Positions 44,101 through 53,232 of a stretch of 64,000 nucleotides of DNA are shown here, in pieces. Each line of letters begins with the position of its first letter. Positions within the stretch are counted from its first letter, which is position 1. Location of the stretch: the NCBI GenBank assembly GCA_030374805.1, contig JARGSG010000208.1:248001-312000 (forward strand). Direction: 5' to 3'. Source of the stretch: Gracilaria gracilis. Taxonomy: Eukaryota; Rhodophyta; Florideophyceae; Gracilariales; Gracilariaceae. Below the pieces are notes generated by a model, which worked only from the letters and a program-made list of their open reading frames with translations, made no database searches and was not told the origin of the DNA. Both the position numbers and the translations under genes were made by a program.

Positions 44101-47100
44101 GTGAATTCCCGTCAACACGGTTTACGAATCGTCCAGCCATTGCCGTCGTTGTATGATAAATACTCTCTTGCCATTGCTAATGGAGTAGTCCAGGTGGAAC
44201 TGGATAATCCGTTTTACGTGTTGATAGCCAATCTAGGCAAAACAACCCAGTATCTGGTGAAAAACCAAGTGATTGGCTCGGTCATGCCGCCTCCAACTGC
44301 GTTGGTACCGACGAAGATGACTGCTGCCGATGTGCTCGGAATCGTTCACTCTAAGGAGGGGGAGGAGTCTGAATCTCATTCGTCTCCGTCGCCGAGTCTC
44401 TCGGGTCAGCAGCCTGTTAAGACAGAGAAGACACGCGTTCCGACGAGTTACGACCAATTAGACCCAGTGAAGGAATTGGAAGAACTCGACCTCGGACATG
44501 TTCCAGAGACACACCGCAAAGGACTGCGCGATATGCTTCGTGAATTCACCACAATGTGGGATGGTTCTCTCGGAGAGATAAATACCACGGAACACCGGAT
44601 GGATCTCCTTCCCAACTCTCGGCCAGTAGCCCAACATCCGTACAGGGCGGGGCCCAAGACCAGAGAAGAAGAGCAATTTCAGGTGGACAAGATGCTCCGT
44701 GCAGGAGTAATAGAACCGGCACATTCGCCGTGGGCATCACCAGTGGTACTGGCTCCGAAACCGGATGGTTCCTGGCGCTTCTGTATCGATTATCGTCGTC
44801 TAAACGCTCTTACCGTCAAGGACGTGTACCCTATTCCACGTATAGATGAATACATCGATTCTCTCGGAAATGCTACCGTATTCACGGCCTTGGATGCTAA
44901 CTGGGGATACTGGCAAGTTCCAGTGAGAAAGGAGGATCAGGACAAGACAGCGTTTGTCTGCCACTCTGGCCTCTACCGTTTTAAACGGATGCCCTTTGGG
45001 TTAACCAATGCTCCCGCTACTATTCAGCGTGCTATTGATATCCTACTGGCCCGCTTCAAGTGGCGTACTTGTCTCGTCTACCTTGACGACGTCATTGTAT
45101 TCTCAGATAATCTGGATGATCACCTCACACATGTGAGAGACATAATGGCCACGTTACGGGATGCCGGAGTGACACTCAAGCTGAGGAAATGCCAATTCTT
45201 CACGGATACAGTCAAGTATCTGGGTCACATAATCCGTCCAGGACGTGTCGTGATCGAGGAAGCTCGTGGGAAGTCGCTGAAACAGGCCACGGAACCGACT
45301 ACCCAGACCGAACTGAGATCCTTTCTAGGATTAGTCAACGTCTATAGACGGTTTATTCCCAACTTCGCGGACATTGCGGCACCTCTCAACGTGCTCCTGC
45401 GGAAGGGTCAACCGCCTAAGTTAGACCCATTCACGTCTACTCAGACGGAAGCCTTTAACTCTCTCAAAGAGGCTGTAACCACGGCACCAGTATTGTCACT
45501 ACCGAAACCGGGACTTTCATATACCGTGGACACGGGCTCTAGTGACTACCAGGTAGGCTGCGCCTTATTTCAAACCACCCCAGAGGGGGAACGCAAGCAA
45601 ATTGGGTACTGGTCCCGTTCGTTGAACGTGCATGAGAAGAATTACTCCGTCTCGGATAAGGAATGTCTTGCAGTAGTGTGGGCATTATGCACACTACGCC
45701 CCTACCTCATGGGTGCTCATTTCACCGTTTACACGGATCACTCATCATTGAGATGGCTACTATCCATATCGGAGCCTTCAGGCCGCTTAATGCGTTGGAG
45801 ACTGCGTCTTGCAGAGTTCGACTTCGACGTCACCTACAAGAAGGGCGCCAGCAATACACAAGCCGACGCCCTTTCTCGCCTACCCACCACAGGGAAAACG
45901 TTAGCCGTCGATGACGAGGAAATACCCTGCTTTGCAGTTGACGACTACACCGCAGGTGAACTGGAGGATATCGAAGAGGAATGGCCAGACGAACTGGATT
46001 TTGACCAGGAACTGGACGACCTACTCGCTGTCAGCGAAAGTGCGAACCCCCTACCAGGGAACTTCGTACCCGTCACAACGGAGGAGATGGTTAGGGAACA
46101 GTTCAGCGATCCCTACTGCACGAAGATTCGGGCGCAACTCAATGGAGGAGCTGATCTCCCCTTTCGGGTGAATGATACTGGATACCTCGTTCGCACGGTA
46201 ACTGGAAACCCACAAATAGTGGTGCCACACGCCCTACAATCTCGGGTGTTACACTTATCACACTATGCCAAACTTAGTGGTCACGTCGGAGGACGGAAAC
46301 TGTACCTTACATTGCGAAGGAAATTCTACTGGCCAGCAATAGCTGTGGATTGCTACGCAACTGTGCGGTTCTGCCCCGAGTGTGCTCAGAATCGCGTCAA
46401 GCTTCGCCGCCACGCGACGAAGTTGAAGCTCTTCCCCGCAAGGGCGCCCCTGGAATTCGTAGCCATCGATATTTTGGGACCGTTCCTCGCTACTAAGCGG
46501 CGTAACAAATTTTTACTCGTGATCACGGATCGTTTCTCGAAGCTCGTTCGTACCGTTCCCTTACGGAGAATCACGTCATTGACGGTGGCGCAAGCATTCG
46601 TCACCCATTGGGCATTCGTCTACGGTCCACCGGTGAATCTACTCTCCGACAACGGGAAACAGTTTGCCTCCCGGTTCTTCGGGGATGTATACAGAATTCT
46701 GGATGTCAAGAATCTCTTCACGACAACCTACCACCCCCAGTGTAATGGGCAGGCTGAACGGTTTAACCGGACGCTGTTAGCAGCACTCCGTTCATACGTA
46801 GCCGATCACCCCACCACGTGGGACCTGTTCACCGATGCGCTGACATTCGCATACAACACTCAGGTACACCGTACTACGGGATTAACTCCACTTGAATTGG
46901 TTCTGTCTCGCACCCCACCGCCCGTGGCGCTCGAAGCACAGCCAACGCTGGATCAATTTCCTTCGACGAAGGGATACAGGGAAACCTGGAAGACATGGCT
47001 TACCAAGCTGGTCCCAGTAGCACAACGGTCAATGGCCCGGTCACAAGCCGCGTATAAGCGTGATTTCGATCAGCGAGCCCCTCGAAGACCACCCGCCCTT

Positions 47101-48642
47101 AAAGAAGGGGACTATGTGTTCACCCGTAAGGAGTATTGGAACCCAGGCAAGGAGAAACGCCACAAGCTCTCACCCGTCGCCGACGGTCCTTTCAAAGCAA
47201 TTGCTGTGGAATCCGACACTGTCGTAGTGGAGATGGGTCAGCAACACGAACGCGTTTCCCGCGATCGCGTGGTTTTTGCACCCCCGCCCGCGGGAAACGA
47301 CCCATCAAGTGGACATTCTACCGCAGAAGCGGAAACGAACACTACGGACACACCGGACCCACCCCCGATCAACCGCCCTAGGGAGATACCACACCCAAGT
47401 AGGGGACTCTCGGATTTGCCGATGATATCGGACTCTACGCGCCCTGGCGCTTCGCTGTCTGAAGCCCCGCCGCCTGGCGTAATTATTCGCCGCCTTGGCG
47501 CGTTGACACCCACTCCCCATGTCGCTCCATCTAAGGAGGGGGAGGGACTCGTTAATCGTCATGCTTCCGCGCTGTCGCGTGAGGAACACCGTGTAGCACG
47601 GAAGAGAGACACCGCTAATGCGCAATCAAAGCCCTCTCGGGAGCCCGGCGTCTCATCAAGGTCGCCGCGCATCAACGCAGAAGCGGAATCATCACCAGAC
47701 ACTACCGCCGTGCGGGACAGGACCGAGGAGACTCAGTCGTTACCGGCGAAGCCGTTGCCTACGCCGCATAGCGCGCCTGGAGTGACTACGTCGCATAACG
47801 GAGTAGAAATACCGCCTAAGGCACCGTTGAGCTCGCACGTCCAAGACGGAGAAGAGTCGTCGGAGACTAAGTCGCCCAACACGCCTGAGGCGGGCCCCAC
47901 CGTAGACACGTCGCTAAATGCCCAGCAGGGAAGTCCCAACCGTAGGACACGGACTACACCTGTAAGGGAGATCAGCTCAGCGAGCGAACCACGTCGACAA
48001 ACCGAGCTGACACCTCCCGTGCACACGGAGGCGGAACACGCCACGGCGCAGACCAATGAAGGCCACCCGTTGACAACGTCACGTACTACCACGGCGAGGC
48101 CGGTTCAATCAAGGTTACCGCTGACGCGAGCGCGTTCGACGCCACACACAACTCCGTCGAAACGGTTGCTACCACGCAAACTTGCGGTACGCCCACCTGG
48201 GACTCCCGCGGGAGAAGGAACTCTAAGGGAACAAGGAAACGGGAACACCGACACCGCGAGACGCGTGACCACCGACCCAAGTAGGGGACCACACCGCGAA
48301 GAGACAGTTACACCAACCTTGTTGGACACACCACGGTCTAACCGGAGCACCGACGCAGTGCCACACACGATGAAACCGCCGGAGAGCTTTCCGAAGCAGG
48401 ATGTCGCATTCACACGGCAAGGCCGGGAAGTCTTCCGACAGGAGTTCGTAGTCGACCACATAGTGGAACACTCATATCACCCGTTGGGGTACATACAGTA
48501 TCTCGTACGTTGGTACGGCTACGGACCCGTGGCTGACTCGGATGAGCCAATCGAGCATCTCCCACGATCAAAAGTGGTGCAGTACCACCGGCGTACTCTC
48601 ACGGGTCTCCCGGCGACAATTGTCAACGCCCAAGTGGGATAA
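44101..48642 (+). CDS. Element D RT, RNase H, integrase, linker and chromodomain (1513 codons)
   Basis: Uninterrupted open frame, same frame as protease. RT about 44600-45170: SPWASPVVLAPKPDGSWRFC, FTALDANWGYWQV, MPFGLTNAPATIQRA, catalytic LVYLDDVIVF (near 45077). RNase H about 45520-45880: the first catalytic block reads VDTGSSDYQVGC, with Gly (GGC 45535-45537) where VDTDAS is expected; EKNYSVSDKECLAVVW and YTDHSSLRWL are intact. Integrase about 46200-46950: zinc finger (HYAKLSGH ... CPECAQNR), VAIDILGPF, LLSDNGKQFAS, TTYHPQCNGQAERFNR. Then a Pro/Ser/Thr/Arg-rich linker of roughly 370 residues and a chromodomain (about 48430-48600: FVVDHIVEHSY, YLVRWYGYGPVADSD, PIEHLPRSKVV). Length is well above usual Ty3 pol because of the linker. 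Confidence 0.95.
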   Translation: MNSRQHGLRIVQPLPSLYDKYSLAIANGVVQVELDNPFYVLIANLGKTTQYLVKNQVIGSVMPPPTALVPTKMTAADVLGIVHSKEGEESESHSSPSPSLSGQQPVKTEKTRVPTSYDQLDPVKELEELDLGHVPETHRKGLRDMLREFTTMWDGSLGEINTTEHRMDLLPNSRPVAQHPYRAGPKTREEEQFQVDKMLRAGVIEPAHSPWASPVVLAPKPDGSWRFCIDYRRLNALTVKDVYPIPRIDEYIDSLGNATVFTALDANWGYWQVPVRKEDQDKTAFVCHSGLYRFKRMPFGLTNAPATIQRAIDILLARFKWRTCLVYLDDVIVFSDNLDDHLTHVRDIMATLRDAGVTLKLRKCQFFTDTVKYLGHIIRPGRVVIEEARGKSLKQATEPTTQTELRSFLGLVNVYRRFIPNFADIAAPLNVLLRKGQPPKLDPFTSTQTEAFNSLKEAVTTAPVLSLPKPGLSYTVDTGSSDYQVGCALFQTTPEGERKQIGYWSRSLNVHEKNYSVSDKECLAVVWALCTLRPYLMGAHFTVYTDHSSLRWLLSISEPSGRLMRWRLRLAEFDFDVTYKKGASNTQADALSRLPTTGKTLAVDDEEIPCFAVDDYTAGELEDIEEEWPDELDFDQELDDLLAVSESANPLPGNFVPVTTEEMVREQFSDPYCTKIRAQLNGGADLPFRVNDTGYLVRTVTGNPQIVVPHALQSRVLHLSHYAKLSGHVGGRKLYLTLRRKFYWPAIAVDCYATVRFCPECAQNRVKLRRHATKLKLFPARAPLEFVAIDILGPFLATKRRNKFLLVITDRFSKLVRTVPLRRITSLTVAQAFVTHWAFVYGPPVNLLSDNGKQFASRFFGDVYRILDVKNLFTTTYHPQCNGQAERFNRTLLAALRSYVADHPTTWDLFTDALTFAYNTQVHRTTGLTPLELVLSRTPPPVALEAQPTLDQFPSTKGYRETWKTWLTKLVPVAQRSMARSQAAYKRDFDQRAPRRPPALKEGDYVFTRKEYWNPGKEKRHKLSPVADGPFKAIAVESDTVVVEMGQQHERVSRDRVVFAPPPAGNDPSSGHSTAEAETNTTDTPDPPPINRPREIPHPSRGLSDLPMISDSTRPGASLSEAPPPGVIIRRLGALTPTPHVAPSKEGEGLVNRHASALSREEHRVARKRDTANAQSKPSREPGVSSRSPRINAEAESSPDTTAVRDRTEETQSLPAKPLPTPHSAPGVTTSHNGVEIPPKAPLSSHVQDGEESSETKSPNTPEAGPTVDTSLNAQQGSPNRRTRTTPVREISSASEPRRQTELTPPVHTEAEHATAQTNEGHPLTTSRTTTARPVQSRLPLTRARSTPHTTPSKRLLPRKLAVRPPGTPAGEGTLREQGNGNTDTARRVTTDPSRGPHREETVTPTLLDTPRSNRSTDAVPHTMKPPESFPKQDVAFTRQGREVFRQEFVVDHIVEHSYHPLGYIQYLVRWYGYGPVADSDEPIEHLPRSKVVQYHRRTLTGLPATIVNAQVG
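44352..44365 (+). promoter_or_regulatory. Internal polypurine-tract-like sequence, element D (pro/RT junction)
   Basis: TAAGGAGGGGGAGG, the same core as the true polypurine tract before the 3' LTR (TAAGGAGGGGGA, 50801). It encodes KEGEE in frame. A counterpart lies in B at 24331-24344 and a G-extended one in C at 33858-33872. Role as internal plus-strand primer is a hypothesis. Confidence 0.45.
47532..47545 (+). promoter_or_regulatory. Internal polypurine-tract-like sequence, element D (linker)
   Basis: TAAGGAGGGGGAGG again, in the integrase-chromodomain linker (KEGEG). B has it at 27542-27555. Confidence 0.45.
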
Positions 48643-48800
48643 CACGCCCCGAAGGGGAAGAAGCTAGCTCATCTAGAAGGAAGTTGAGAAGTGGGAGAAG
48701 ACGAAACTGGCACTTAGGAAAGGAAAAATATACGTCATAGACGGAAGTAGGTTTAATGGCCATCGAGGCTATATCCTACAACAACACCGCATAGCGGGAA

Positions 48801-50779
48801 TCAGGTGGAAGATGGACTAAGCCCCCGACCCTTGGTTGGAGGGGCCCGGAGCGCCCTCACCAGTACCCCCCATTGCTGGGATTGGATCCCGCCAGTAAGG
48901 CGTGCAGCCAACGCGTCCCGCATTGCGGCGACGTCCCCGCTCGCGACAGTGGCGGAAAGCCCAACTCCTCGGAGGAACTGAGCGATCACAGCCGCCTCAC
49001 CGGTTCCACCCCCAGAGGGGAGGACGGCAGGCACCTCGATCACCTCTGGTTCGTCCGGAAGGGAAGCCACCACTGCACCTACCGACGAAGGTTCGGGCGC
49101 CGGTGGATTCACCGGCTCAGCCGTCGCCATTCCCGGCGCTGCCGTGTCATTGGAGGTCGGCTCAACCGCGTTGGCGGAAGGAACCTCTTCGACTACGTCG
49201 TCATCATACCCCATCTCGGGTTCGTCGTCCATAATTTGGTCGTCATCAACCGCCGTAGGCGTGATAAAAAATCGTCAGCATCGACGAAGCCAACGGGATG
49301 CCCGTAAGGGATATACCTCGGAGCCATCCGGAGAGCTGCCGCTTCAGCTGCGGTGATCTCTTGCACCTCCCAGGGATTGAAAAAGATGAAGTCTCCCGCC
49401 AATGGCGTGCGTCGTCCCGGAGACCGGTCGAAACCGCCGTCCTCGTGACCGCGGCCGCTCTGAGCGAAGGGCACGCTGGCCCAATCAACTCGGTCGATTA
49501 CGTCGAGGAGTCCACGAACTTCTTCGGCATTGTTTTCACCTCCCAGAGGGACCCGCAACGAGATTCCTCGGATGCACGCACGAAGGCGAGGCGGGACATA
49601 CCACAGTCGATACTGGTCATATACTTCTCATAGGAGGTAAGCCGCGGTGCGGATAGCCCACTCGGTGAGCACCACGGACCACAGTCCGGAATACGGATCC
49701 TCGATGAGGCAGGAGCCAAGATAGGAGAGGACCGGGGGCAACTCCACGTAGCACCCGCGACACACCTCCACCGAGGACCACCAAGTGGGAATGGGAACAT
49801 AACGGCCCAGCCGGTGATTGTGCCGGATTCGATTGATCTCCGTGTTTTGATACGGGACGAGAAACCCGAAACGGGAACGCGCACAGCGCTCATCGCGGAT
49901 GAAGTTCTGTAACCACCGCGAACGGGACTCCCGGCGAAGATACCTGAACTCCGCCCGGATGATGGGATGAATCCAACATACCGCCTCCTGGCGTACACTA
50001 GGACGTCCTCTCCAGGAGTAAGTCTCAACCACCGCCAAGCGGGTGCAGTACGAAATCTCGCCTTGAGTACGGTATAACCGGAGATCAAAGCTGATGGAAT
50101 CAGGAATTGGGAACTCGAAGTTCGCCCGGCTCTGCCGCGCATAGCCCAAGCGAACCAATGCCGCCTGAGCGGAAGCCAGCGACTCGCCGGAACGCCGCAC
50201 GATTGCATGAGGAGGAACGGCAACCCGTCGACGCCAATCCCACGAAGTGGTGACTAACGCCGGAAGATCCCCGGGAAGGCGATCAGTACCGTCCGCATAG
50301 GACGCGATGAGCTCCTCGTTGAAAACGGCTGTAGGATGAAACCACGGAGCAGTCCGGAAAAGATGCGCGTGAACGCGAGGGTTCAGCCCGACGAGCTCAT
50401 TGTAGGAAGGCCACGGCACTTCCTGCATGACGTGACCATGGGGCTCCTGCCCCGGAGGGAGAATGTGCCCGCCGCTGGCGTTGGGTCCCTGGGACGCCCC
50501 AGAAGCATTGCCGCTTTGCGGGAGAGGCGCGGAACGAAATCCGGAGAAGTATCCCGAGTTCGGAGGTTGACCGCTCATCGCGCGAGGCGCTTGAGGAACG
50601 GGAAGGTTGGTAGTACGACCGCGAGAGCGAGTTGAAGCCTGTAGTGAACAGGGTTGATCGTCGCTGGAGCGAGGTTTGCACTTGGAAGTGGTAGTGACTT
50701 GGTCCTCGCGAGGCGAGATGGAATCCGAAGACTTCGGGGATGCGCTTTTATGCCCATGGTTGGGAGTTCGAACCGCCAT
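48801..50779 (-). pseudogene. Element D antisense ORF (aORF), nearly full length
   Basis: ATG at 50779, 36 bp before the 3' LTR and overlapping none of it. The frame runs on the minus strand with one nonsense codon (TGA near 49629-49631) and one frameshift near 49.2-49.3 kb, ending at 48801, about 650 codons. Order: Ser/Arg/Lys-rich N-terminus, Pro/Gly/Gln-rich segment, conserved middle (PSYNELVGLNPRVHAHLF, TAPWFHPTAVFNEELIASYA, GRYVPIPTWW, CRGCYVELPPVLSYLGS, GLWSVVLTEWAIR, YDQYRLW, GDFIFFNPWEVQEITAAEAA), acidic tail and the terminal VIAQFLRGVG with AMRDALAARL. No known domain recognised. The closest analogy is to antisense genes in some plant Ty3 elements, by position only. Confidence 0.75.
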
Positions 50780-50800
50780 CGCGACGGCGTGGCTCACTCT

Positions 50801-50812
50801 TAAGGAGGGGGA
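50801..50812 (+). promoter_or_regulatory. Element D polypurine tract
   Basis: TAAGGAGGGGGA ends two bases before the 3' LTR (TG at 50815). It is the expected primer for plus-strand DNA synthesis. Confidence 0.9.
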
Positions 50813-50814
50813 TA

Positions 50815-51664
50815 TGAAGGACAACACTCCTTGGAGGCGATTTGAGGTACTTAGTTAATTTCCGCATCATGCGTTAGTAGATATATATGAGCTACACCGC
50901 TATTAGCGTGTCGCCTCGCCGAGGTAATTTCCACACATGTACACGTGGATTACACGGCTCGAGGCGCCGCTTAGCGGGTGTGACTAGCACACGTGTAGCA
51001 CGGATATGTCGGAGGCAGTGCACCCAGCATTGCTGTATTTACTCAGATATTTCATAGATTATTTTGCCCGGCGCACCCACTGTCAGTGGTGCGCCGAGCT
51101 CAGTACTTAGAGGGTTGAGCATGGCTCCCCCAAGTAAATTGCCCCTTGCCAAGCAAGAACTTCTGGCTCTAACTATCACGCCTTTGCGGACTGTTCACCT
51201 CCAAGTGGAGTGACGACCGCGTTGTTCACGTATAGTTACCCACCCTTGTGGCGCTCAGAGTATAACCACTATTTGTGTGTCTCGTTCCGACCTATTGTCG
51301 TATACTCGCCCCTGTATTGGGTTTCCTTTGTTCTCTCTCTTTTCCCCACTCTGGTGGTTTGCTTTCTCCCCTTTTTGGATTTGCCTTTTTGCCCTGTTAT
51401 CAATGGCCCGTTTCCGACACCTTGTCATTGCCGTGCTTCTCTCTTTCGAGGACTCATCTCCTGACCGTGTGAACACGTGGATCTCTACCGACCACTAATC
51501 AGCCTAACGCTCCGACGCTTGTCGTGACGGTTTGACCTCGGATTTACACCCGGCTTAGCTGTGTCATTCCCGGAGTGCTCCGTTCGCTGTGCTGCCGTGG
51601 CGAGGGGAAGATTCCGAACGTCTTCGTGAGCCTGCGCTTTTCCCGCCAAAGGCGTTGCTCCACA
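50815..51664 (+). repeat. Element D 3' LTR (850 bp)
   Basis: Partner of 40248-41096. Ends GTTGCTCCACA at 51664, followed by the target duplication AGAAG. Confidence 0.97.
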
Positions 51665-52630
51665 AGAAGTACCAAAGATCCCGACAGCTCCGACCAAACA
51701 TTCTTGTTACCTACGATGACCAATACGAAATGTGCTATGTATATGACAGCAACACAAGTATTGGCGTTGATAGCGACGGAGACCCCATCGCATGATCTTT
51801 CTGACAACAACTACACTAGGAACTGGAGGGTATCAGGTGTACGTGAACAAGGTTAAAACTTCCGAAGGGGTTATTCCTACAGGAATTGGGGTGTGCTCTT
51901 ATACGGCAGAAATAAAAGCCATGATGGCTGCTATAGAAGCACTACCTTCAGATCTCGAAGGCATTGTACGAATTTTTACGGACTCTCAAGCTATTGTTTG
52001 TTTGTTGCAAGGTGACCTCCAAAAGCAATCTGCACAAGCACAAGCTCTTGCAGTACTTGTCAAGAAATTGACAGCACGTGCTCGTGTTTTTGTTTCATGG
52101 GTCCCAAGCCATTGCGGCGTACCCGAAAACGAAAGCGTTGACGCCCTTGCGAAATCATGTCTTGCAATAAGAATATGTGAACAGCAATGTATCCCCAGTA
52201 ATATGTTAGATGTTAAGGCAATGTTGTCAACACGTGGGAGGAGTAAGCGCCTTCTTCCGGAGTTTCCAGTTTTTCTTGGGTCTGAAGAAGCCTATCGGAA
52301 CGCTGAGGTTACTTTAGCACAATTCTACACCGGACACGGAACTCAGTTGCATCCTGTAGCGTCGTATATGAACAAACGCACAATGCGTTGCAATTGTGCT
52401 ACAAACGCAAAGCGGGACCCTGAACACGTAGTGTTTCGCTGTGCTTTGAACAAGCGCTCGAGGAGGGCGCTCATGGCTGGAACACCGCAAGATGCAAAAA
52501 CGTGCATTAAGTCTCTTAATAGATATGACCCTCAAAAGTTCTTGGCCTTTTTAAAGAGAGAGAGCTTCCTTTGAAGCTCTACTACAGTATCGGAATAAGG
52601 TATTGTTGTCCACAATAAAGAAGAAGAAGA
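51665..52630 (+). mobile_element. Non-LTR (LINE) retrotransposon, part 2: RNase H and 3' end
   Basis: Continues the LINE from 40247. The main open frame ends at TGA 52572-52574 and contains RNase H blocks GVCSYTAEIKAMMAAIEALP (E), IFTDSQAIVCLL (D), VFVSWVPSHCGVPENESVDA (H and D), then a C-terminal zinc-knuckle-like segment (MRCNCATNAKRDPEHVVFRC) and the end KFLAFLKRESFL. The frame breaks near 51792. A 55-bp 3' UTR follows, with an AATAAAG and a tail of AAG repeats (about 52618-52630), which abuts the right copy of the duplication within HROB sequence. Confidence 0.88.
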
Positions 52631-53110
52631 AGAAAGCGCATTCATTCTCAAATCACTGCTCCGCCTATACCCAACCCAACCCATGAGCGAACAAGTCGTC
52701 CGATTCGTCCACCGCTCACAAGTATCACACCCTCTAATCACGCCGCCAACTTGGTATCGGACACCGACTTTGAGCTGATTCTCGGCAATCTAGATGTGGA
52801 TGCCATTGTGCAGGCTACCCGCAAAAAGCAAACCGTGGAAACCCAGCCTTTGACAAACTCACTCACCCCATCTGAGCCCAGTACCCGCCAATCTTTCACT
52901 GCGCCCGATCCCACTGTCTCCAGTATTCATACGTTCTCGCACCCAATTCTACCCCCATCACAACGCGCTTCCACACCAACTGATCAACATTCGTCACATC
53001 CACCTCAATGTCAGTCTAATTTGAACGGTGCTGTCGCCCCTGCTGCTGCCCCTGCCAAGCCGGACTTGTTTGCCCTGGATGAGCAAACTATCGACGATCT
53101 CTTCGATTGA
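52631..53110 (+). pseudogene. HROB: HROB 3' fragment
   Basis: The last ~160 codons of the HROB-like frame, including DFELILGNLDVDAIVQATRK and the terminus EQTIDDLFD. It lacks the promoter, the RIPGPAG motif and the OB fold. It is joined to the LINE 3' tail. It differs from the left copy by a few substitutions (for example Gln to Glu, Ile to Thr, Ser to Phe). Non-functional remnant. Confidence 0.9.
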
Positions 53111-53232
53111 ATTTGTAACTTGCACAGTCTTTTTTTGTATCGCTTTGTCGGTTGGTTCGCGTCTTCCCGTGTGGGGTTGCCTTGTAGGTGCTCTTTATAG
53201 TGTCAGTCACAACGAACAAACCCCCGTTTTCT

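Larger units (their letters stand above)
40248..51664 (+). mobile_element. Element D: complete Ty3/gypsy chromodomain retrotransposon
   Basis: 11,417 bp with LTRs 40248-41096 and 50815-51664 and a perfect 5-bp target duplication AGAAG (40243-40247 and 51665-51669). It has a primer-binding site (41099), gag, frameshift site, pro-pol ending in a chromodomain, antisense ORF, and polypurine tract (50801). Removing it joins the two parts of the host LINE in frame. It is the best preserved element: RT to chromodomain is one open frame. Gag, protease and aORF carry isolated nonsense or frameshift changes, so it is probably not autonomous. Confidence 0.97.

Noticed and set aside
48801..50779. Antisense ORF as an envelope-like gene
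   Set aside because: No signal peptide, membrane anchor or cysteine pattern, and the orientation is opposite to the element's genes.
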